Below are positions 6,601-12,173 of a stretch of 12,173 nt of DNA, in pieces. Position numbers and translations under genes: made by a program. Positions within the stretch are counted from its first letter, which is position 1; every line of letters starts with the position of its first letter. The stretch is from positions 1 to 12,173 of the forward strand of contig JBKPBQ010000565.1 of the NCBI GenBank assembly GCA_046726955.1, written 5' to 3'. Below the pieces are notes generated by a model. The model worked only from the letters and a program-made list of their open reading frames with translations. It had not been told where the DNA came from and ran no database searches. Origin of the DNA: CAVPGH01 sp046726955. GTDB taxonomy: Bacteria > Acidobacteriota > Vicinamibacteria > Fen-336.

Positions 6601-7436
6601 CGCCCCTCCTCGCGCTTCTGGGCCGCGTTGTCGAAAGCGACGCGCTCCACCGGCTCGAGGGCCGGGTCCAGTATGGCCTGGACCCTCCCTCCGCCGAGGC
6701 GCACGGGCACCGCGAGCGCCATCCCCCGGTGCCCCAGCTCACCGTCGAGCATCGCCCACGCCGGCACCACGGCGCCTGGAGGGCCGAAGAGCGCGGCGAG
6801 CACGCGGTCGGCGGCAGTGGCGAGCGCCACCGGACCGAGCGTGCGGCGCCGGACGGCCTCGAGCGCGCGACGGAGCGCCGTCGGGGCTCCCGCGTCGAGG
6901 GGGACGCCTGCGCAGGTGACGCTCCGCGCCGGAACCACGATGTGCTCGGGCGGCAGGCCGAGCACGGTCAGGCCCACGTCGGCCGACGCGGCACCGGTCT
7001 CGCGAGCGAGCGCGCGCCGCAGTGCGCCCGCCCAGGCGAGAGGAGCGCTGCCGATCACGCGGTCGCGAGGAAGTCCGGCTCCAACCGCCGCCTCGACCAG
7101 TGTCGGGCCGTGCGTGCCCGCGACGAGAAACGGCCCGCGGCCCAGGCGCGGGGCGAGGGCTCGGAGCCAGGCGGCGGCGTCGCGCGACGAGCGGCCCTCG
7201 AGCTCGGGGGGATCGGCCGCGATCGTCGTGTCCATGCCCTCGGGCACCTCCGCGCCGCCCTCGATCCGCGTGTCGTAGCCCTCCACGGGCCCCGACTGCA
7301 GCAGGTCGAGCGCCTTGCCCTTCGCCATTCCCTCGTTCGCGTCCACCATGAGGACGAGACGCGCCGCCTCGCGCTCGGCCAGGCGCCGGGCCAGCGCCGC
7401 GCCCAGCTCGCCCGCGCCGAGGATCGCGATCTTCAT
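6597..7436 (-). CDS. Malate/lactate dehydrogenase-fold protein lacking the usual catalytic motifs
   Basis: A 279-residue protein, about 30 short of a typical MDH. The NAD-binding half is recognisable: IAILGAGELGAALA (residues 3-16), Asp32 at the end of beta-2, then the MDH-like GMAKGKALDLLQSGPV (36-51). The C-terminus also follows MDH (LDGELGHRGMALAVPV, 230-245). The active site does not. Where MDH has PRKPGMSR there is PPELEGRS (76-83). Where it has DSAR there is WAGA (135-138). The HGD catalytic histidine loop reads LPPEH (161-165). It is therefore likely to be a non-dehydrogenase, perhaps a nucleotide-binding or structural partner, or an enzyme with changed chemistry. It ends in an ATGA overlap with the BMC shell gene, so the two are made together. 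The ATG at 7436 is the natural start; the SD is weak. Confidence 0.82.
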   Translation of the reverse strand: MKIAILGAGELGAALARRLAEREAARLVLMVDANEGMAKGKALDLLQSGPVEGYDTRIEGGAEVPEGMDTTIAADPPELEGRSSRDAAAWLRALAPRLGRGPFLVAGTHGPTLVEAAVGAGLPRDRVIGSAPLAWAGALRRALARETGAASADVGLTVLGLPPEHIVVPARSVTCAGVPLDAGAPTALRRALEAVRRRTLGPVALATAADRVLAALFGPPGAVVPAWAMLDGELGHRGMALAVPVRLGGGRVQAILDPALEPVERVAFDNAAQKREEGR

Positions 7437-7466
7437 CGTCCGCCGACTGGCCCGAGAGCGAGCCGA

Positions 7467-7700
7467 TCAGTGATGGTGGTCGTAGCTGATCCCGCGATCG
7501 ACTTCCGCGATCGCCTTCTTCACGAAGCTGATCGCGTTCGCCCGGTGACCGCCCTTGTCCGCGCTCGCCTTCTCCAGCTCGCGCTCCGCGGAGCGCAGAT
7601 AGTCCAGCGCCGTCTGCATGTGCGGCTGATCGGCGGCCGCCGGGATGGCGAGGAGCACGGCGGGCAGACCCAGGATCAGCTGACGGCGAGGCTTGACCAT
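7467..7700 (-). CDS. Small exported protein, probable first gene of the operon
   Basis: A 77-residue protein with a clear signal peptide: basic start MVKPRR, hydrophobic LILGLPAVLLAIP, and an AAA-D cleavage site after residue 23. The mature part of about 54 residues is amphipathic and helical-looking (MQTALDYLRSAERELEKA), followed by DKGGHRANAISFVKKAIAEV and a His-rich end DHHH. I recognise this DKGGHR pattern as recurring in small periplasmic proteins of various bacteria but know no function. The C-terminal histidines could bind metal. The ATG at 7700 has a strong SD (GGAGG, 5 nt spacer). The stop is 30 nt before the MDH-like ATG on the same strand, so co-transcription is likely, although this junction, unlike those downstream, does not overlap. 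A periplasmic protein heading a cytoplasmic BMC/squalene cluster may be a passenger. Confidence 0.8.
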   Translation of the reverse strand: MVKPRRQLILGLPAVLLAIPAAADQPHMQTALDYLRSAERELEKASADKGGHRANAISFVKKAIAEVDRGISYDHHH

Positions 7701-7767
7701 GATTCCCTCCGAACCACGCGGATTCTACTCCGTCCCCCGGTCCTTGCTCTCCGTGCTAGCCTCCCGC
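7701..7767. promoter_or_regulatory. Divergent intergenic region holding the likely operon promoter
   Basis: These 67 bases separate the divergent small-protein operon and the trmL-like gene, so promoters for both must lie here or inside the gene ends. On the minus strand GGAGGG (7705-7710) is the ribosome binding site of the small exported protein. I see no convincing -35/-10 pair or operator palindrome by eye. If the plus-strand gene used the ATGs at 7693 or 7699 it would overlap the divergent start codon, which is why the later GTG is preferred. Confidence 0.35.
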
Positions 7768-8238
7768 GTGACCAGCCGGGACGCGTTACACGTCGTGCTC
7801 GTGGAGCCCGAGATCCACTGGAACACGGGCAACGTCGGCCGCACCTGCCTGGCCGCGGGCGCGCAGCTCCACCTCGTGGAGCCGCTCGGCTTCTCGCTGG
7901 ACGACCGCGAGGTCCGCCGGGCCGGGCTCGACTACTGGCCGCGCGTCGCGCCGCGCCTCTGGAAGGGCTGGTCCGAGCTCGAGGCCGCGCTGCCCGACCT
8001 CGGCGAGGCCTTCTTCGCGAGCCCGGACGCCGGCCGGCTCTTCTGGGACTTCCGCTTTCCCCCGCGCACCGTGCTCGTCTTCGGGAGGGAGAGCGTGGGT
8101 CTCGCCCCCGAGGTGCGCGACCGGTTCCGCGACCGCCTCCTGCGCGTGCCCATGGCCGACCCGCAGCTGCGCTCGCTCAACCTCTCGACGTGCGTGGCCG
8201 TCGCGCTCTACGAGGTGCTCCGCCAGCGCCGGACGTGA
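7768..8238 (+). CDS. trmL: tRNA (cytidine/uridine-34 2'-O)-methyltransferase, TrmL-like SPOUT family
   Basis: A 156-residue SPOUT methyltransferase, essentially the length of E. coli TrmL (157). TrmL methylates the 2'-O of the wobble base in certain tRNA-Leu isoacceptors using SAM. The opening LHVVLVEPEIHWNTGNVGRTC (residues 7-27) contains the family EPEIxxNTGN motif. The SAM-knot motifs are VLVFGRESVGL (102-112) and VPMADPQLRSLNLSTCVAVALYE (127-149), with the SLN(L)S turn and following helix. The start is uncertain: GTG at 7768 gives the family-like N-terminus, while GTG 7753 or the ATGs at 7693/7699 would add a proline/serine-rich leader unlike TrmL and run into the divergent gene. No clear SD is seen. 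It converges with the kinase gene, leaving only 4 bp between the stops. Confidence 0.87.
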   Translation: MTSRDALHVVLVEPEIHWNTGNVGRTCLAAGAQLHLVEPLGFSLDDREVRRAGLDYWPRVAPRLWKGWSELEAALPDLGEAFFASPDAGRLFWDFRFPPRTVLVFGRESVGLAPEVRDRFRDRLLRVPMADPQLRSLNLSTCVAVALYEVLRQRRT

Positions 8239-8242
8239 AGGA

Positions 8243-10954
8243 TCAGGCCCCGCGGTGCGCGCGGGTGGCTGTCCGGAACGCGGAGATCGCGAGCGCCGCC
8301 ACGAGGATCGTCGTGGCCACCGTCGGACCCGAGTGCCACGTTCCGAGCTGGCTCGTAAACGGCGTGCCCGTGAGCAGGTGCGACACGTAGATCGCCGCTA
8401 CCGCGGCGAGCAGCCCGAGCCGCAGCAGGAGCACGGCGTAGGCCGTCATGAGGACGAGCCCGAGGACGACGCGCATCCAGAGGGGCGAGTCGAGCTGCGC
8501 GATCTCGACGACGGTCAGGACGAGCACGAGGGCGACGCCGGCCGCGTCGTCGCGCTTCAGCAGCAGCCGGAAGACCAGGAAGAGGAGGAGCGCGCCCAGG
8601 CCGAGGACGAGCGCGTCGATCTGGCTCCCGAGCACGAAGGCGACGTAGCGCCGCGGAGCGAGCAGCACGTCGAAGTCCGATCCGAGGATGTCGGGAGCGA
8701 AGACGCCCAGCCACGACAGGCCGCGGATGACGACCGGGATGAGCAGGGCGCACAAGGCCGCCCAGGTCGCGCCGATGAGCACGTCCCGGCCGACGATCGG
8801 ATGGCGGTAGCCGCCGGACACCGCCCGCGTCCAGGAGATGAGCGTCTGCGGCCGCAGCCGCCGCACGTAGGGCTCGAGCGCCATGTAGAAGAGCCAGAGT
8901 GTCGACGCGACGAAGAGGGAGAAGCCGGCGCCGCGCACGAGCAGGCCCGCCTCAGGGGCGAGGGCGGTGACGTGGTCGGCTTCGAGCGCCCAGGCGGCGA
9001 ACGTCATCGCGAAGACGAAGGCGGCGAAGTGGAAGGCCCCGCCCCGGTCTCCCCGGCCGAGGCGGAGATTGCGCCGGGCGAGGATGCCTCCCGTGACGAG
9101 CAGGAGCACGAGGACGCCGAGGGCGCTCGCCATGCCGAAGAGCTGGCCGCGCGTGAAGTCGCGGGGGTTCATGCGCTCGGGGCGCGTCCACGGGTAGATC
9201 ACGTAGAAGGCGGCGGGCCGGCCCCGGTAGGCCGCGGCCTCTACGCGGACCGTGATGTCCGGGCGCTCCGGGTAGGCGCCTTCCCAGGCCTGGCGGGAAT
9301 CCACGTAGAAGGGCGGCGTCCAGCGCGACGGCACCGCGCGCAGCGTCGACTCGTCGAGGCCCGTGTCGGCGAGGAGCGGGCGCCAGTCGGGCTGCGAGAC
9401 CACGGCGTCGCCCTCCTCGACCTGCGGGGGTATCGAGTAGAAGGAGATCAGGCGTCCTCGCATGTCGAGGCGCACGCCGGCGTTGCCCGAGAGCAGGCCG
9501 ATCGGCGGATGGCTCCACGTCACGACGCCCCTCGGGTGCGTCGAGACGAGCGAGTGCGGGCTCTGCCGGTAGTAGAACGCGAAGACGGGGGGATCGCCGG
9601 TCGCGAGACTGTCCCACCGCCGGGGTGACGGGTCGGTCTCGCGCACGCGACGGAAGTAGGCCGAGTCTTCGTCGAAGCCCACCGCCCAGTCCTCGGGGTC
9701 CTCGCCCGCCATCAACCGCTTGATGAGCTCGCGCGCCCGGTCCTCGAGCACCGCGGGCGGCTTCTCCACCGGGATCCGGTTGAGAAGCTGCAGCGGGCCG
9801 ACGAGGACGGGAGCGACCGCGACGCCGAGGAGCACGACCGCGAGGCAGAGCGACGCCGTGCGGAACGACAGGCCTTCCGCCTCTCCCGCCGCCGCCACCA
9901 TCTCGGGTGACGGCGTGATGCCGGCGGCGATGGCGGCGGTCAGGGGATCGCCCCCGGGCAGCAGCGCGGCCACCCCGAGCGCCGACGCGGGCCGCACCGC
10001 GGGGTCCTTGGCGATGCAGCGAAGGATGGTACCCTCAACTGCCGGGTCCAGACTGGGAACCAGGCTCGAAGGGTCGGGAGGCCTTTCGTCGCGATGTTTC
10101 TTGAGCATCTCGGAGAACGACTTGCCCTCGAAAGCCTTCCTGCCGGTGAACAACTCGTAGAGCACGAGACCCAGCGAGTAGACGTCGCTCCGCGCGGTGA
10201 CCTCGCGTCCCGTGAGCTGCTCCGGCGACATGTAGGCGGGAGTGCCCGACCGCACGTCGTCGCCACGGATCGAGTCCTCGAGGCCGGCGAGCCCGAAGTC
10301 GGTGATCCGCACCTTTCCCTGCCCGTCCAGCATTACGTTCTCGGGCTTCAGGTCGCGGTGCAGCACGCCCTTGTCGTGGGCGGCGCCGAGTCCCGCGCAG
10401 ATCTGGCGGGCGATGTCGAGCGCCTTGTCGCTGCCGAGGCGGCCGATTCGGCGCATCAAGGTCGCGAGGTTCTCGCCGTCCACGTACTCCATCGAGAGGA
10501 AGTGCTCGCCGTCGGCCTCGCCGATGTCGAACACGCGGCAGACCGCGGGGTGCGTCACCTTGCGGGCGATCCGGACCTCGCTGAGGAAGCGCTCCAGCAG
10601 CTCCGCGTCGCCTTCGACCGCGGCGGGAAGGAACTTCAGCGCGACCGGCTGGCCCAGCGTCAGGTCGTCGGCGCGGTAGACCTCCCCCATCCCGCCCTTG
10701 CCGAGCAGCCCGACGACGCGGTAGCGCGCGGCGAGCACCACGCCCGGAACGAACCGTCCGTCGCCGATGGCGGCGGAGAGGCCGGCGGCGATCGACGGCG
10801 CCGGAGTGCGGCGGCTCGGCCGCGCCGAGGGAGGCGTCGGCGGCCGGGGTGCAGTGCCCGTGGGGGTCTCCGAAACGTACACGCTCGTTCCGCAAGAGGG
10901 ACAGAATCGATGGCTTTCCGCCACGACCTGCGAGCACGTCGGGCAGCGCACCAT
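8243..10954 (-). CDS. Transmembrane Ser/Thr protein kinase with N-terminal zinc ribbon
   Basis: A 903-residue multidomain kinase. Residues 4-21 form a zinc ribbon (C4xxC7...C18xxC21), followed by a Pro/Thr-rich linker (30-56). The Hanks-type kinase domain spans about 78-335: glycine loop GKGGMGEVY (85-93), Lys107, HRDLKPEN (199-206), DFG (219-221), the GTPAYMSPEQ activation segment (238-246) and SDVYSLGLVLYEL. All catalytic residues are present. A first membrane segment (about 366-390) is followed by a non-membrane region of about 200 residues (395-600), probably extracytoplasmic and sensory. Then come about eight to ten membrane segments to the C-terminus. The start ATG at 10954 places the zinc ribbon at the N-terminus; a GTG at 10987 is an in-frame alternative, and neither has a strong SD. 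It is divergent from an FHA-EAL gene, which suggests a shared signalling task. Confidence 0.93.
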   Translation of the reverse strand: MVRCPTCSQVVAESHRFCPSCGTSVYVSETPTGTAPRPPTPPSARPSRRTPAPSIAAGLSAAIGDGRFVPGVVLAARYRVVGLLGKGGMGEVYRADDLTLGQPVALKFLPAAVEGDAELLERFLSEVRIARKVTHPAVCRVFDIGEADGEHFLSMEYVDGENLATLMRRIGRLGSDKALDIARQICAGLGAAHDKGVLHRDLKPENVMLDGQGKVRITDFGLAGLEDSIRGDDVRSGTPAYMSPEQLTGREVTARSDVYSLGLVLYELFTGRKAFEGKSFSEMLKKHRDERPPDPSSLVPSLDPAVEGTILRCIAKDPAVRPASALGVAALLPGGDPLTAAIAAGITPSPEMVAAAGEAEGLSFRTASLCLAVVLLGVAVAPVLVGPLQLLNRIPVEKPPAVLEDRARELIKRLMAGEDPEDWAVGFDEDSAYFRRVRETDPSPRRWDSLATGDPPVFAFYYRQSPHSLVSTHPRGVVTWSHPPIGLLSGNAGVRLDMRGRLISFYSIPPQVEEGDAVVSQPDWRPLLADTGLDESTLRAVPSRWTPPFYVDSRQAWEGAYPERPDITVRVEAAAYRGRPAAFYVIYPWTRPERMNPRDFTRGQLFGMASALGVLVLLLVTGGILARRNLRLGRGDRGGAFHFAAFVFAMTFAAWALEADHVTALAPEAGLLVRGAGFSLFVASTLWLFYMALEPYVRRLRPQTLISWTRAVSGGYRHPIVGRDVLIGATWAALCALLIPVVIRGLSWLGVFAPDILGSDFDVLLAPRRYVAFVLGSQIDALVLGLGALLLFLVFRLLLKRDDAAGVALVLVLTVVEIAQLDSPLWMRVVLGLVLMTAYAVLLLRLGLLAAVAAIYVSHLLTGTPFTSQLGTWHSGPTVATTILVAALAISAFRTATRAHRGA

Positions 10955-11169
10955 GGGATCGGACTTAGGGTACTTCAGGTGTGTCACGGCCCCGTCCGGA
11001 AATCGGCAACTCCGCGCAGGCTGGGCTGGACCTCGCAAAGCCGCAAGTATCGGGCGCTCAACGCGACACACTTCGAGGAATGGTTGAGGGACGACCTCGA
11101 ACTTCGGGTCCGGGACTTGCAGAACCGAGATCCTGGGCTTGGCCCCACGTTACGAAAGGAAACGCGGGA
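10955..11169. other. Divergent intergenic region between kinase and FHA-EAL genes
   Basis: These 215 bases are the longest gene-free stretch in the window and must hold promoters for both flanking genes. It is visibly less GC-rich in places than the coding sequence. A short inverted repeat (GGGC-TTG-GCCC, 11135-11145) is present but only 4 bp per arm. I could not find a convincing -35/-10 or -24/-12 promoter by eye. The plus-strand ribosome binding site lies at its right end. Confidence 0.4.
11155..11160 (+). promoter_or_regulatory. Ribosome binding site of the FHA-EAL gene
   Basis: AAAGGA lies 9 nt upstream of the ATG at 11170. It favours this start over the in-frame ATG at 11194, which has no purine-rich sequence at the right distance. 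Confidence 0.55.
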
Positions 11170-12173
11170 ATGCGCCCGGGCGCAGCGGTGGCGATGCAGT
11201 CTGAAGGGACACGCGATACCCTTAGTGTGGAGCCCGCACGGGCCGAGGAGCTGAAGCGCCGCTTGACTGAGACCACTCCCCCTCCCGCTGCCCCACCGAG
11301 CCGACGGGCACGTCCGTCCTGGCATCTCGAGGCGATCACCGCCGACGGTGTCGTGCGCGTGGTGCCGCTGCATCCGCTTCCCTTCCGCATCGGCCGCAGG
11401 CCGGGCCTCGAGCTCGTGCTCGCGCCGGACTCCGTGTCGAAGGTGCACGCGGAGATCTACGAGGCCGCGGGACATCTGCGCATCCGCGACCTCCAGAGCA
11501 CGAACGGCACCTTCGTGAACGGCGAGTTCGTCGAAGACGCTCCGATCGGCGAGGGCGACGTCGTCCACCTCGGCGAATTGGAGTTCCGCGTCGGCGTGCC
11601 CGCCTCTGCGCCCGCTCCCGAGCCCCCGGAGGCTTCTGGTCCCGGGACCACCGTCTCGCTCGGCCGTCGGACCAGGGCCGCGCGCGAGATGCCCGGAGCT
11701 CGCGAGATGCAGGAACTGCTGCGCGAAGGGAGAGTGACGATCGCCTTCCAGCCCATCGTAAGGATTCCAGGAGGCGTGCCCGAAGCCTACGAAGCGCTCG
11801 GACGAGGGGCCCACCCCGCGCTCCCGCAGAGCCCGCTCGACCTTCTCCACCTTGCGGAGAACCTGGGGCTGGTTGCGGAGCTGAGCCGGCTCTTCCGCAA
11901 GAAGGCGGTCGAGCTCGTGCGGGACCGCCCGAACTTCCCCACGCTCTTCCTGAATACCCATCCCGACGAGCTCAAGGACCCCAGGCTGATCGGCTGGATG
12001 GAAGAGCTGCGCGACCTCGCCCCTCATTTGGACCTGGCTCTCGAGATCCACGAGAAAGTGCTCACGGAGGAGGGCTTCGTCGGCTTCGCCGACCTGAAGA
12101 AGATGCTCTCCGAGAGCAACATCTACATCGCTTACGACGACTTCGGCGCGGGGCAGTCCCGCCTGCTTGAGCT
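11170..12173 (+). CDS. FHA-EAL protein, putative phosphothreonine-responsive c-di-GMP phosphodiesterase (3' partial)
   Basis: The frame is open from the ATG at 11170 to the window end (334 complete codons, no stop reached). An N-terminal linker with a PPPAAPP stretch leads into an FHA domain at about residues 58-140. It has the phosphothreonine-binding residues RIGRR (Arg76), SVSKVH (Ser90, His93) and STNGTFVNG (Asn112, Asn117). A linker follows, then an EAL domain from about 180: FQPIV (193-197), EAL itself at 208-210 (YEALGRG), Asn262 in LFLNTHP, Glu292 in LEIHE and the paired Asp323-Asp324 in YDDFGAGQS. These are the metal-binding residues of active c-di-GMP phosphodiesterases, so activity is plausible. 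The conserved Lys and later Glu/Gln lie beyond the window. FHA domains read Ser/Thr-kinase output, and a Ser/Thr kinase is encoded divergently next door. Confidence 0.93.
   Translation, partial: MRPGAAVAMQSEGTRDTLSVEPARAEELKRRLTETTPPPAAPPSRRARPSWHLEAITADGVVRVVPLHPLPFRIGRRPGLELVLAPDSVSKVHAEIYEAAGHLRIRDLQSTNGTFVNGEFVEDAPIGEGDVVHLGELEFRVGVPASAPAPEPPEASGPGTTVSLGRRTRAAREMPGAREMQELLREGRVTIAFQPIVRIPGGVPEAYEALGRGAHPALPQSPLDLLHLAENLGLVAELSRLFRKKAVELVRDRPNFPTLFLNTHPDELKDPRLIGWMEELRDLAPHLDLALEIHEKVLTEEGFVGFADLKKMLSESNIYIAYDDFGAGQSRLLE

Noticed and set aside
6729..8390. Plus-strand open frame of 553 codons antisense to the MDH-like and small-protein genes and across trmL
   Set aside because: It is His/Arg-rich, lacks domains, and crosses genes supported by motifs, SD sites and a signal peptide.
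8255..9628. Plus-strand Glu/Arg/Asp-rich open frame of 457 codons opposite the kinase C-terminus
   Set aside because: The charged repetitive look is what a hydrophobic Leu/Val/Ala-rich membrane gene gives when read from the other strand.
11135..11145. GGGC-TTG-GCCC inverted repeat before the FHA-EAL gene, considered as an operator or terminator
   Set aside because: Only four base pairs per arm and no T-run; common by chance at this GC content.
10094..11254. Plus-strand open frame of 386 codons antisense to the kinase domain
   Set aside because: Shadow of the kinase reading frame on the other strand; no motif, and it would overlap the FHA-EAL start in a different frame.
1..12173. CRISPR arrays, tRNA/rRNA genes, insertion sequences or attachment sites
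   Set aside because: No regularly spaced direct repeats, no cloverleaf with CCA-type end, no transposase or integrase motifs and no flanking inverted repeats seen on reading both strands.

Overview
The window is a GC-rich (about 70% by eye), densely packed bacterial segment with 12 supported protein genes. I see no RNA gene, insertion sequence, CRISPR array or long non-coding gap. Codon use and layout look chromosomal. The mix of a zinc-ribbon/multi-TM Ser/Thr kinase, an FHA-EAL protein and bacterial squalene genes (hpnCDE) fits a soil or sediment lineage such as Acidobacteriota, or a deltaproteobacterial/Myxococcota-like group. That placement is inference; no rRNA marker is present.

Layout. 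(a) 2-1596, + strand: the 3' part of a large ThyX-type thymidylate synthase, then a GNAT acetyltransferase with a good ribosome binding site. (b) 1593-7700, - strand: eight genes in one apparent operon, read right to left. They are a small exported protein, a malate-dehydrogenase-like protein that has lost the usual catalytic motifs, a PduT-like tandem-domain microcompartment shell protein (BMC-T), hpnC, hpnD, hpnE, a polytopic membrane protein and an alpha/beta hydrolase. From the MDH-like gene to the hydrolase every junction is a stop/start overlap (ATGA, TTGA, GTGA, GTGA, GTGA, TGATG). (c) 7768-8238, + strand: a TrmL-type tRNA 2'-O-methyltransferase, divergent from the operon head. (d) 8243-10954, - strand: a 903-residue membrane Ser/Thr kinase, convergent with trmL across 4 bp. 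(e) 11170-end, + strand: an FHA-EAL protein that runs off the window, divergent from the kinase.

How they may work together. HpnC, HpnD and HpnE form a complete farnesyl-diphosphate-to-squalene route (presqualene diphosphate, hydroxysqualene, squalene). No squalene-hopene cyclase is visible. The membrane protein and hydrolase are co-translated passengers of unknown role. The most unusual point is that a BMC shell protein and a degenerate MDH-fold protein are translationally coupled to the front of this squalene operon, with no other shell gene nearby. A second plausible module is the divergent pair of a transmembrane kinase and an FHA-EAL protein, which could link Ser/Thr phosphorylation to c-di-GMP turnover. 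Both ideas are inferences from gene order and motifs.
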